A program made the translations under genes and the position numbers. Shown in pieces: positions 44,884 to 56,665 of a DNA stretch of 64,000 nucleotides; within the stretch, counting starts at the first letter, position 1, and every line of letters begins with the position of its first letter. Location: assembly GCA_028023455.1 (NCBI GenBank), contig JAQFVV010012510.1, positions 64,001-128,000 on the forward strand, written 5' to 3'. Below the pieces are notes generated by a model. It ran no database searches. It saw only the letters and a list, made by a program, of their open reading frames with translations, and was not told the origin of the DNA. The DNA is from Epiperipatus broadwayi (lineage: Eukaryota; Onychophora; Udeonychophora; Euonychophora; Peripatidae).

Positions 44884-44959
44884 CACAGTGTTAATTTTTT
44901 TTCCCCATATGTCAAAGCATTGGTCGGGAAGCGAACCTACGACAACTGCACAGTGTTAA
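44884..44959 (-). mobile_element. 5'-truncated tRNA-derived SINE with target duplication
   Basis: Only the 3' half of the SINE is present: minus-strand ggttcgcttcccgacc, aatgctttgacatatgggg, poly(A). The flanks cacagtgttaa (44884-44894 and 44949-44959) are identical. The 5' truncation shows target-primed reverse transcription. Confidence 0.85.
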
Positions 44960-45309
44960 ATTTTAAGTAATTTCATTACATAATCAACACAAGCAATTTG
45001 TTGTTCTCATGATGGTCTTACTATTATAAAAATACCTGGTTGTTTTAAGCAGTCTGCCAATTCTTATATATACTCACAAATTTAAAATGTGTGTATTTGT
45101 AATAAATGAAATGCATATGTATTCACACATATATTCCTATGCATATTCTTTATGTAAGAAATTACTTGTGGACTAATGGTTAGAACATCTTTATGCCCTT
45201 TCCCAAACTGGCAGATGAATTTAAAGAGAAATTTTTTATGATGCTAAATATTTTTCAAGCAAGCTTAGAATTTTTCTTTCAATAGGTAGTAATAGCCTAT
45301 TCAACAGTC
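44960..45309. other. A+T-rich sequence without recognised gene
   Basis: No recognised feature. Confidence 0.5.
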
Positions 45310-45436
45310 TTTTTATTACAGAGGGAAAACTCTCCATGCTATAGCACCACTTGGTATAAATCAGATAATCGATGGATGCAAGAAAGTTATGATAGTCATG
45401 TGATATTTAGTGGTTTAATATCAATTTTTTTATTAC
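45310..45436. mobile_element. Family A element, short rearranged copy
   Basis: Flanked by tttttattac (45310-45319 and 45427-45436). It has a reverse part ('gaaaactctccatgctatag' to 'gatggatgcaag') joined to a forward part ('gatagtcatgtgatatttag'). No ribozyme segment. Confidence 0.68.
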
Positions 45437-46395
45437 TAATTAATAAATGAATATCTAATATTTTATTGTCTAAAATATTAGACAAGGAAAACAATTAAAT
45501 CGATATTGCAAAGCAATTAATTGATCTGATGGTATTGATTTTTCATCAAAATTTTTCTGTGGAGGAATATAGAAAAGTATTTACCCTGTAGAGGTCTCTT
45601 AAACTGTTTTGACATTTATCTAATGAATGTTCAATATATAAATATTATCATAAACCTTCAAGAAATTTGCAATTTGATATAAAATGTACTCTCATTCATC
45701 ATAACCAATATATTTTTTTATTTCTATCTCCATATGTCTTAGTATATTTCTTTTACTTTTTTTCTAATTGTCCTTTTTTGTTGTTTATCCCTTTCTTTTA
45801 TTCTTACTTACCTTTCTACCAATTTCTTCATATTTTTTCTATTTTTTTTCTCATTCTCTTTCTCTCCTCCTCTCTCTATCAATTTGTCCACATAATGTAT
45901 ACTTATTACACTCACTTCAATGTAATAAATTAAAATCCCTAAAGTTTATTGTGTAAAATATTTTCATTTGAAAACCAAAATTATTAAACTAAAAAAAGAT
46001 ATATATAAGATCTATTTTAAAAAATTCATCAAATGTAAAATTTATTAGAAATTATATTTTTTATATGTTTCTTGCTCAATTTATAATTTATTTTCTTTAA
46101 AATTGATTTATGTTGTGAGTTAATATTGATTAAAATAAATGAATTAGAATCCTTTCTATTAAACCTTTTATCCATTTTCGAAAATACTTTAGGGTTATTT
46201 AAATTAATACTTATATTTAAAAATATAAAATAAATCGCATTACTTTATTAGTTTAATTTAATTTTTATTAAAATAAATCTTACTAATGGAGAAAATTTTG
46301 GTGTATATTTATTATTACCAAAAATTTAATAAAAAAAAAAATCAATTTAAAATTTTTTATTATCTCAATTAAAAGAATCTATTTTTTTGTTTAAT
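45437..46395. other. A+T-rich sequence without recognised gene
   Basis: A pyrimidine-rich stretch (45700-45890) gives open frames made of low-complexity Phe/Leu/Ser. I do not regard them as genes. Confidence 0.5.
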
Positions 46396-46800
46396 TTTAG
46401 ATTATTATATGCGGGGTTCGAACTCAGAATTTCACACGACCCACTACTCTCAGTGCCATCTCATATTGCTGACCCAACTGATCACACACATGTTTCAGTG
46501 CCATCTCATATTGCTGACCCAACTGATCACACACATGTTGAAAAGATAAATAATCACCCATATACGCATTTCATGCTAAACCAGCAATCATCAGTTGGTC
46601 CAGATTACTATCCAAACACATATATACAATCAGTACTCAGCCCATATCTTTTCCAACATGTGTGTGATCAGTTGGGTCAGTAATATGAGATGGCACTGAG
46701 AGTGGTGGGTCATGTAAAAGTCTGAGTTCGAACCTCGCATATATTACGTATATAAATGCAGGTGTAAGCCTGTAGAATGTATTAATTTAGATTATTATAT
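46396..46800 (-). mobile_element. Inverted-repeat element with internal hammerhead and target duplication
   Basis: Direct repeats tttagattattatat (46396-46410 and 46786-46800) flank a 375-bp insert. Its outer parts (46411-about 46540 and about 46650-46748) are reverse complements. Each ends in a box-B-like ggttcgaactc, pointing outward in opposite directions. The left arm holds a 45-bp exact tandem duplication (46451-46495, 46496-46540). The loop between the arms carries a family C hammerhead motif. The element at 58.9-59.06 kb is a relative with less of the arms. Confidence 0.75.
46556..46612 (-). ncRNA. Hammerhead-like motif inside inverted-repeat element
   Basis: Minus strand: ccaa, CTGATGA, ttgctggtttagcat (tgct/agca plus a G-U pair), GAAA, then tgcgta. 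The core is intact, but the closing pair of stem II is T-T and the 3' strand of inner stem I is displaced by a tata expansion. Probably weakened. Confidence 0.65.
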
Positions 46801-47477
46801 AAATTAATTATATCAATGCTGCAATTCTAATTTTTTTATTATTTTAATTCTCTTATCTTTATATTTCCAGAGCCATCTATTAACAGAATGTGAAACTTTA
46901 TATTATATTTAATATAGTAATATTTATCTACATCTTTTTTTATTATTTAAAATTTAAAAAAATATGTAATAACTTTGAAAATAAATAATATATTTAAATG
47001 ATATAATTAAGTCTATTTTTTTTTAATATACCACATTATCACATATATCATTACACAATATTTTTCAAACATTTTTTTTAAAAATTACACATATTGCTAT
47101 AACATGAAGTAGAAAAATCTCTGTCAGTTTATGTTTTTGAAATTGAAATATATCATTTTATAGTGTTGACAAATGCATTATAGTTTAAGATTATTTTTAT
47201 CAGTCATATTACTTTCTAAATAAAAAAGCTGCTAATGTGATTTTACTGTATGTCCAGTCACTATATTTTATCAACAGAAGTACTTCCTTTGATTATAGCA
47301 ATTGTAAATACTCACAAAATATATTTACATAAATAATTAAATTATAATTATATTATGTATTGTGAATTTTCTATCTTTTTACTATGTGTTACAACATTCT
47401 GCATTGTCCATATTTTTTTACAAAAAAAAAATACAAAATAAGATGGCCAAATGAGGGCGCCACTAGCTATTGGTAAA
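46801..47477. other. A+T-rich sequence without recognised gene
   Basis: No recognised feature. Confidence 0.5.
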
Positions 47478-47886
47478 GCTCGAACGGGAACATGTAAATG
47501 GAAAAATATGGGTGATTTATTTTGTAAATTATGTAAGGAAGGAATTGAAAATATTAGGCATTTGTTAATTGAATGTAAATGTTTGAAAACAGAAAGGGTA
47601 CATATAATGAAGTTGTGGAAAAAATAAATATGAAAAGAGTGATTATACAGAAAGTGAATTATTGGTTTTTATGCTGGGTTTGGGAAAAGATAAGGGGGAT
47701 TTAGATATAAAGGTTATAGAGTTGACAAAAATTATGTTGTGGAAATGGGATAGAGCAGATTATGAGTAAATTTAGAGTGGAGAATGTAAAAGAAAGTGGC
47801 TAACAGGTTTATCTGGGCATAATTGCTGAGATATTCTTGACTTCGTTTAAGGAGAAGCCATAATACATCACATCACATCACATAGC
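47478..47886 (+). pseudogene. LINE 3' fragment just upstream of a full LINE
   Basis: Starts at gctcgaacggg within ORF2 and encodes LCKEGIENIRHLLIECKCLKTERVHIMKLW, then MLGLGKDKGD and MLWKWDRA with one frameshift. It then runs through the 3'UTR ('aacaggtttatctgggcata') to a tail of catcaca repeats (about 47865-47886). It ends exactly where the 5'UTR of the next LINE seems to begin, giving a head-to-tail pair. Confidence 0.88.
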
Positions 47887-48184
47887 ACTAGATCACGGCG
47901 TTGGAAGCAAACGGAGCTAAGTTGAATTTGGATATTTTTAAAATTTGTTTTAGTTCTGTTTTTCTTTACATGCGAGATGGATCTTTTGAGAGCAGTCAGA
48001 TAAAAAACAATTATTGTCAATGAGAGTAAAATCGTGATCGAGAGAGTGAGTTATTTGAAAGATTGAAAATTTTTGTGTTTAACTGTCTGAAAGATTTTTG
48101 TTCGCCATTTTAGGTTAGAAGTTTTTTTTTTGTTTTTTTTTAAAAAGTTGTTCCTGTTGAATGTGTGATAGCATAAGGATATTT

Positions 48185-48612
48185 ATAAAAAAGTTGTATC
48201 TAAATTTAATTTGTTTTAGTTAAGTTTGTTACTGAAGGTTTTTTGAATTTAAAATAGGTATTTAGTTTGAGAAAAAAGGTAACGTTTGTTTGGGAGGCCT
48301 AACATTAGAAGACACATGGGTATAGTTTTGATCAGGTTTGGGAAAAGTAAAAAAGTTTTATTTTTCTGTATAAGTGTGTTTGAAGACTAGGTGAGGTATT
48401 ATAAAGAGTGATTTATAAAAAATTGTATGTAAGTTTAATTCATTTTAGTTAAGTTTGTTACTGAGAGTTTTTTAAATTTTAAAATTGGCATTTATTTTGA
48501 GATAAAAGGCATAACGTTAGTAAACACGTGGTTGTAGTTTGATCAAGCTTGGGAAAAAGTAAAAAAGTTTTTTTTATTTTTCAGTATAAGGGTGTTTGAA
48601 GAATCAAATATA
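48185..48612 (+). promoter_or_regulatory. Tandem 5'UTR monomers of the LINE
   Basis: Two imperfect copies about 229 bp apart (about 48185-48395 and 48413-48612) share 'ttttagttaagtttgttact', 'gggaaaagtaaaaaag' and 'gtgtttgaaga'. Tandem 5'UTR monomers carry the promoter in some other LINEs. A promoter role here is inferred from position only. Confidence 0.6.
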
Positions 48613-48623
48613 GAATAGGTGAT

Positions 48624-49631
48624 TTGAAAAATAAGAATATGGATTCCATTTGTGTGGCACAATGTATATACGATCGACAGAAAGGAGTTAGACAAGCAGT
48701 AGTAGAGTGTACAGTGTGTGCTGAGGTGTATCATTTGAAATGTTTGAATAAGTATAGGAAGGATGTAACAGGTTTCTGGATATGTAGTCAGTGTGTAAAT
48801 GTGATTAAAGAGGTGAGAAAGTGGTTTTTAAGTGTAGGTAGTCTAGAGAGAAAGTCAGAGGAGAGGGAGCAAAATGTAGTTAAGAAAGATAGAACAGAGT
48901 ATGGTTTTAGTGGAGTGTCAGAAAATATGGGTGAAGGAAGTAGTAATGCAATGGAGATGGTTAGATAGAGAATAAGTAAGATAGAGGAAGAAATGAAGGA
49001 TGTAGAAGTAAAGTTAAAATTGGTAGAGACGAAGTGTGAGGAGATAAAGGAATTATTGAGTAGAAATGATAAGGAAGAAATGGATAAGGAAATTCAGAAG
49101 GTGGTAGAAAAGGTTAAAGATGGAGTAGAGAAAGTAGATTATGAGACAGTATTGATAGGAGATTCACTAATAAGAGAATGTGGGGATATAATTGCAAGAG
49201 AAAATAGAAGCAGGTATGTTAGAGTATGTTTGCCTGGAGCAAAAATTAGGGATGTGACAGATAAAGTAAGAAAGCAAGGTAGTAGAGATGTGTATGTAAT
49301 GGTAGGGACTAATAATTTGTTAGAGCCATCAGAGAAAGTAATGGATGAGTATGTAGAATTGATTAGGAATTTGAGAGAGATTAAAGGAAGAGTAGGAGTA
49401 GTGAGACTATTACCAAGATTTGATAAGAGGCATTTATTAGATAGGGCATGTTCTATAAATGAAAGAGTGAAAAAATTGTGTGAGAGAAATAATGTTGTGT
49501 TTGTGGATGTATGGGATTGGTTTATTGGAAAGAAGGAGTTGTATAGTAAAGATGGTTTGCACTTAGGAAAACAAGGAAGTGAAGTTTTAGGGAGTCTGAT
49601 ATTTAAAGAATATAATTCGGGAAACCTTTAA
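48624..49631 (+). pseudogene. LINE ORF1 protein: PHD finger + coiled coil + SGNH esterase, one stop
   Basis: One reading frame is interrupted by a single TAG (48966-48968). The first part has a C4HC3 PHD finger: Cys10, Cys14, Cys29, Cys32, His37, Cys40, Cys54, Cys57. After the stop, a Glu/Lys-rich likely coiled coil (about 50 residues from Met 48993) leads to an SGNH/GDSL hydrolase. In the part starting at 48993, GDSL is at residues 56-59 (nucleophile Ser58), GTNN at 105-108, and DGLHL with Asp187 and His190. ORF1 proteins of CR1-group LINEs carry such esterase domains, thought to act on membranes or to aid ribonucleoprotein handling. The start is the first Met of the frame before the PHD cysteines. 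Repairing codon 115 alone would be needed for the full frame, so the decay is recent. Confidence 0.88.
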
Positions 49632-49705
49632 AGGGGGGTGGGCTTTTAAATTGTAATATTATCAAAAAGAAGAAGAATGGAGGGGATATAAGAAATAAGC
49701 AAAAG

Positions 49706-52700
49706 ATGGTTGATTTAGATATAAGTGTAGATGTGGAGAGGGAATGGTTTTGTAAGATTAGTGGTAAGAAAGTTTGTTATAAACATAATGGAGAAGAAGG
49801 AAGCAAAAAAATTTATAAAAGAGTAGTTAGGAAAGAAGAAATTGTTAAAATTGGGTTTTTGAATATGCAAGGTGGTAGGAGACCAGAAAAATGGCTGGAA
49901 TTAAATAAAGCAATTGAAAATGAAGGGCTTGAGGTATTAGCAGTAGTGGAAGCTCATCTAAGAGAAGAAGAAGAACCTATTTTGGAAGAGATAGTATGGC
50001 AGGGTATAAACAGAAAAGAAAAAGAAAAAAGGGGTGGTGGTATAGGTCTTATATCGAAAAAAATTTAAATACTGTTAAATGTCAAGAACATTTGTGGTTT
50101 GAAATAAGGTTGGGTAGACAAGAAGGGATGGTGGCTGTAGTGTATATCGCCACTGGAGATAGTCAAACTGTAATGGAGTGGAACAATAGTATATATGAAT
50201 GCCTAGTTAAGGATATACAGAGTTTTAAAGAAAAGGGGAAGGGAATAATGGTTATAGGGGATATGAATGGGCATATTGAAGAAATTGATGATGTAGATAA
50301 TAAGAATGGTCAGTTTTTGAAGGAATTTTGTCAAAGAGTAAATTTGAGCATTGAGAATTTATCAAATGTATATGATGGACAATACACATGGTCTAGGAAT
50401 AATGTATTTCACACAATAGATTATGTATTGGTAGAGAAAGAGGGAATGAATAAAATACGAAAAATTAAGGTGTTTGATAATGAAGAGAGAGAGAGTGTAA
50501 TAGTGATCATAACTTTATTGTAATAGAAATGGTTAGTAATGTGATGGAGGATAGAAATAAAGATAGAAATAATAGTGAAAGATGTGGATGGAGAGTGAAT
50601 GATAAGAATAAGTTGGAAAAGTATAAAATAAAAGTTGAAGAAACCATGGAGCAGTTGGTTGGGGATGAGTATAAGGACATGTGGTGAAGTAGAAAAAGTG
50701 GCAAATAGGGTTTTAGTTGAAAATAGGAAGAAGAATAAAAGTAATAAAAAAATGAAAGTTAGTAAAAGTGTAAAAGAGAGGAAAAAAGCATGCAGAGAAT
50801 ATAAATGTGCTATTAAGAATAAAGAAAGTGAAAATGATATTAATGTTAAATGGGGAAAGTACTTGGAAAAGAAGAAGCTAGCTAAAATGGATAATTATAG
50901 AGAGAGGATGAAGTTAAATAATAAATTGTTGGAGGATATTAATAAAAGTGGAAGAGATGGGAGTAAAAAATTTTGGAATTACATTAAAAGGGGAAATGTA
51001 GGGGAAAGAGAGATAGTATTAATAGATGATGAGGGAATAGAATGTAGCTCTAGAGGCAAGCTAGAGAAAATCTTAAATAGATATGTAATGGACATAGAAA
51101 AGATGTTAGATGTGAAGGAATTAGTAATAGAAAACATGAAAGCAGTTAGTAATGGGAATATTAGGTTCACAAAAAATGAATTGAATGAGGCAGGAAAGAG
51201 ATTGAAAAGTGGGAAGGTGAGAGGTTTAGATGGATGGGCAGCAGAGATGGTAATGAATTTAGGGCATAGAGCAAAAGCAAAGTTATTATCATGTTTTAAT
51301 AAGATGGCGCAGAAGACAGTTTTTCCGGGTAGTTGGAGTAATACAAGAATAAGGTTATTATTTAAAGGAAAGGGTAAGGATCATAGAAAGTTAAATAATT
51401 ATAGACCAATAGCGGTAACATCAGTTTTATATAACGTTTTTGCATATATGGTAGCTGGAAGAGTTGTAAAATGGATGAAAGAAAATAATGTAGTGGGGGA
51501 AATGCAAGGAGGCTTTAGGTCAGATAGGCATATAGGAGATAGTTTGTTTGTAGTTACACAACTTATGGAGATGAGTAGGAATTCAGGTAGAACATATATG
51601 AGTTTTATAGATATAGAGAAAGCATATGATAGAGTAAATAGAAATAGATTATGAGTAAGATTAGCCAATTTGGGAATGGATGAAGCTTTAGTAAATATTA
51701 TTAAGAAATTATATGAAAATAATTATTATACTTATCAATTAGGGGATATAGGATCAGTTAAAGTTAAAAATGGAGTGGGATTAAGGCAAGGATGCCCTAT
51801 GTCACCGATTTTGTTTTTGTTGTTTTTGAGTGAAATGGAAAAAGCAATAGAAAGACTAGGAAGAGGGGTAGAAATACCATTAATAGGTGGCAAAGGAGTA
51901 TATACTTTGTCGGGTCTTTTTTTTGCAGATGATATCTTTTTATGTGCAGAAAGAAGAGAAGATATGGATATTATGTTGAGGACATGTGCAAGGGTGGGTA
52001 AAGAGATGGGAATTAAATTTAGTGAAGAAAAATCAAATATAATGATGGTTAATACTGGGGAAAGGGAGGATGTAGTTTTTTTATTGGGGGATATAAAGTT
52101 AAGTGTGGTGGATAGATATAGGTATTTGGGAATCATCTTATGTAATCAGGAAAATTGCTTGGTTGAATGGGAGAAAAAATTGATAAATGAAGCAAAGAAA
52201 AGAAAAGGTTTGGTAAAGAAACTAACAGTATTTTCATATAATAAATATGATGTAGCTAGAATTGTATGGAAGGGAGTTGCAGTAGCAGGGTTAACATATG
52301 GTAATGATGCATTATGTGTTAGTAAAAGGATTTTAGATTATTTAGAGAAAGTACAAAGGGAAGTAGGAAGACATGCATTAGATGCAGAGATGTGGATGGC
52401 AAAGGAGGCAATTCAAGGAGAAATGGGATAGTGAAGTTTCTATATGAGAGATGCAAAAAGTAAAATGAAAATGTTTGGTAGGTTGCAGTTTATGGATAGT
52501 AAAAGAATAGCCAAAATAGTGTTTAATTGGGTTATGAGTAAAGGGCAGGTAACAAGATGGGTGAGAAAGGTAATGCGGTATGCAAAAGATTTGGATAAAG
52601 AATTTATATCGGTATACTTGTATAAAAGGTGGGATGTTTGTGTTAGGAGGATTGTTGAGTGTTATAGTGGTAAGGAATGGGATAAAAGAATAGAAGCATT

Positions 52701-53154
52701 AATAAAAAATAGGGAGTTGGAGAGATGGAGAAGTAGTATGGAGGGTAAGAAGAGTTTAAATATATATAGAAGTAAACGGAATATTGGAAGCGAGTTAATT
52801 TATGATAATAGTAAGGAAAGTAGTTTATTGTTTAAGGCTCGAACGGGATCTTCAGCAACAAGAGAATATACATGTAAATGGAAAACTATAGGTGATTTAG
52901 CGTGCAAATTGTGTAAGGAAGGTATAGAAAATATTAGGCATCTGTTGATTGAATGTAAATGCTTGAAAGCAGAAAGGGTACAGATAATGAAGTTATGGGA
53001 GAATAGGTATGAACAAAGTGACAATACAGAAAGTGAGTTAGTAGTTTTTATGCTGGGTTTGCGAAAAGATAAGGGGGATTTTGATTTAAAGGCCATAGAG
53101 TTGACAAAGATTATGTTGTGGAAATGGGATGGGGCAGAATATGGGAAGACTTAG
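49706..53154 (+). pseudogene. LINE ORF2 polyprotein: endonuclease + reverse transcriptase + Cys-His C-terminus
   Basis: The AP-type endonuclease starts with IGFLNMQGGRRPEKW and has VIGDMNGHIEE (near 50250), HTIDYVLV (near 50415) and catalytic DHN in a shifted frame at 50505. The reverse transcriptase shows NNYRPIAVTSVLYN, FIDIEKAYDRV (51604-51636), GLRQGCPMSPILF (near 51780) and FFADDIFLC (near 51925). The C-terminal part (52444-53154) has C-x2-C-x8-H-x4-C (Cys154, Cys157, His166, Cys171). Disruptions seen: frame change at an A-run near 50060, another at a GA-run near 50490, another near 50685, TGA at 51652, and adjacent TAG/TGA at 52429-52434. The protein would nick target DNA and copy LINE RNA there. 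Confidence 0.9.
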
Positions 53155-53250
53155 AATGGGGAATGGAAAATAAAGTGGCTAACAGGTTTATCTGGGCATA
53201 GTTGCTGAGATATTCATGACTTCGTTTAAGGAGAAGCCAAACACATCACA
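53155..53250 (+). other. LINE 3'UTR and tail
   Basis: The conserved segment 'gtggctaacaggtttatctg', 'gagatattcatgacttcg' and 'aaggagaagcc' is shared with copies at 10.1, 39.5, 47.8 and 55.2 kb, which all end in catcaca-type repeats. It is probably the recognition site for the element's own reverse transcriptase. Confidence 0.8.
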
Positions 53251-53779
53251 TCCATCTAGTAACATAAAATGCAAGCTATAGCAAGTTACGAAATTTATAA
53301 CTTGTTTTGTTTATCATAAATGCACCCTTGAATGTTTTTGCAATGATATAGATTGCAGAGACTTTTACTATATGGTGAAACTGAATTGAATTCAGATCCA
53401 TATAGCTATCTAGTTTGTTTGACTGGATTTGAAGATATTTACGTATCTGAAAAATTTGTGCTTTCAAACTGATAGAAATGAGTTTCGTAAATGTTGTTTA
53501 GTAGAGTTGGAGTTTAGATCTAGTTTTTGATCTTCCTGCCCTTTACTGACATGAGACAACTAGCTTGAGACCATGGTTTAAAGCTTGGAGATAATTTGAA
53601 AGAGATATTGAATTCTATCTCTCTCAGTGTTTATGTAAACTAAGCTTGATTGTGGGCTATTGGTAAAGCTCCATCTAGTAACATATATATATATATTGTG
53701 AACCTGATTTTTGCATATCTAGTAACATATATATATATATTGTGAACCTGATTTTTGCATATATATATATATATATTTT
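53251..53779. other. Non-coding with a 44-bp tandem duplication
   Basis: 'atctagtaacatatatata' through 'tgtgaacctgatttttgcat' occurs twice in tandem (53673 and 53717). The word ccatctagtaacat also follows the LINE tail at about 53249. No gene recognised. Confidence 0.55.
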
Positions 53780-54245
53780 TTTAAATAATCCCAGTGATAA
53801 TGCTAAATAAATTGAAATAAAAATCCAAATATTAAATCGCCTTACATGGTTAAAAAATCCAGCACAGCCCTCTGTGAAATAAATATATTAAAGTCTGTAT
53901 TTCAAAACAGTCAGTCTCAAAATGATGCCACTTTGGAACTGTATGCAATTATTAGATCCTATATATCGAAATATAAAACTAATTCAAACAAAGAGCTTAA
54001 AATTTAAATAACAGCATCTTATCTTTGCTACTAAACAAATATGTTTACTATTATTATATAAAGACAAACTAAATATTAGTAATTTTAATCTTTAAACCAA
54101 CTATGATAATTATTTATAAAAATAATTCCAGTGGTAATGTTAAACTGAAATAAAATTTCAAATATTAAACACCCCATAGGGTTATGAAATTCATCACTGC
54201 CTTCTGTGAAATAAGTTAAGATCATTACTTATTTAAATTTTATGC

Positions 54246-54368
54246 TCTTTTTTTTTCTCATATGTCATAGCATCTGCCAGGACGCGAACCCACAACCGTC
54301 TGCAACCAACTACTTGCTTGCAAGGCAGATGTGATGACCTCTCAACTAACATCTCGGCTAACAATGCT
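54246..54368 (-). mobile_element. tRNA-derived SINE with internal insertion
   Basis: Minus strand: caaagcattgttagccgaga start, then an extra repeated piece (the words gagatgt and gagaggtc), box-B-like gggttcgcgtcc, gatgctatgacatatgag and poly(A). It is slightly longer than other copies because of a duplicated segment after box A. Confidence 0.8.
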
Positions 54369-54497
54369 TTGTTTGAAATAATTCATATTTCAACATTTAA
54401 CATCTAATAGCATACAGTTTCAAAATATCATTTTGAGACTGACTATTTTGAAATATGAAATCTAATATATTTATTCCATAGAGTACAGTGCTGGATT

Positions 54498-55245
54498 TTT
54501 TAATAGCCAAAGTAGTATTTAATTGGGTTATGAATAATGGACATGCAACAAGGTGGGTGACAAAGGTAGTACAATATGCAGAAGATTTGGATAAAGACTT
54601 TATGACAGTATATTTATATAAAAGGTGGGATGATTGTGTTAGGAGAATTGTTGAGTGTTATAATGGCAAGGAATGAGATAAAAGAATAGATGCATTAATA
54701 AAAAAAAGAGATGGCAAACTAGTATGGAGAGTAAAAAGTGTTTAAATATATATAGAAATAAACAGAATATTGGTTACAAGTTAATGTATGATAATAGCAA
54801 GGAAAGTACTTTACTGTTTAAGACTTGAACAGGATCATTGGCAAAAAGGAAATAGGCACATAAATGAAGAAATATGGGTGATTTAGTCTGCATGTTATAT
54901 AAGGAAGGCATAGAAAATATTAGGTAAATGTTAATTAAGTGTAATTGCTTACAAGCAAAAAGGATTCAAATAATGAAATTGTGGGAGAATCACTATACAA
55001 AAAGTGGGTCATTGGTTTTTATGCTGGGTTTGGAAAAAGATAAGGGGTATTTAAATATAAAGACTATAAAGAGGACAAAGATAATTTTGTGAAAATGGGA
55101 TGAATCAAAATAGAGAAGAATATGAGAAAAGCTTAGGGTGCAGAATGAAAAGGGAAAGTAAGGTGACTAACAGGTCTTTCTGGGCATAGTGACTGAGTGA
55201 TTCCTGACTTCGAGGAAGAAAAAGCCACAGTGCATCTCATCACAT
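54498..55245 (+). pseudogene. LINE ORF2 3' fragment inserted in palindrome
   Basis: The translation begins IAKVVFNWVMNNGHATRWVTKV and continues DKDFMTVYLYKRWDDCVRRIVECYNGKE before a stop. It then runs in degenerate form through the Cys-His region (LYKEGIENIR, Cys lost) to the 3'UTR ('gtgactaacaggtctttctg') and a short catcaca tail. The left boundary abuts 'gctggatttttt' of family E, and the other side resumes with 'catgtggcatgatttaat', so the insertion point is inside that repeat. Confidence 0.85.
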
Positions 55246-55588
55246 GTGGCATGATTTAATATTTACATTTTTATTTTAGTTTAACATTATCACAAGGATT
55301 AGTTTCATATATAATTGAGTTAGATTGTTTAAAAATTATTAATGTTTAGTTTGTCTTTACATAATAGTAGTAAACATGTTTGTTTAGTAGCAAAGTCAAG
55401 ATTGATGCTTGTTTAAATGTCAAGCTCTTGGTTGAATTGGTTTATATTTTAATATATAAGATCTAATAGCATACAGTTTCAAAGTGGTATCATTTTATGG
55501 CTGGCTATTTTAATTAAAATGTGGACTCCTAATATATTTTTTTTGCAAAGGGCAGCACTGGATTTTTTAACTATATGGGGTGATTTAA

Positions 55589-56665
<1,077 letters not shown>

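Larger units (their letters stand above)
47887..53250 (+). mobile_element. Near full-length LINE with PHD/SGNH ORF1 and EN-RT ORF2
   Basis: Order: 5'UTR (about 47887-48623) with two tandem monomers, ORF1 (48624-49631), a 74-bp spacer, ORF2 (49706-53154), a 3'UTR of about 90 bp and a tail 'acacatcacatcc'. ORF1 with a PHD finger and an SGNH esterase, plus an AP-type endonuclease in ORF2, is the layout of CR1-group LINEs. The clade is inferred and needs a phylogeny. Few stops and frameshifts are present, so it is younger than the other copies (6.1, 10.1-13.0, 39.5, 47.5, 54.5 kb) but inactive. A flanking target duplication was not identified. Confidence 0.88.

Noticed and set aside
45165-45220. 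A-box-like 'ggactaatggttagaacat'
   Set aside because: No box B at a suitable distance and no second copy in the window.
45667-45956. Two overlapping open frames of 62-88 codons rich in Phe, Leu and Ser
   Set aside because: They arise from a pyrimidine-rich low-complexity tract and have no protein-like features beyond that.
46387-46683. 98-codon open frame with a repeated VPSHIADPTDHTHV peptide
   Set aside because: The peptide repeat is only the translation of the 45-bp tandem duplication in the arm of a non-coding foldback element.
49996-50523. Separate gene distinct from the frame starting at 49706
   Set aside because: It is the continuation of LINE ORF2 after a frame change at an A-run; endonuclease motifs continue across the two frames.
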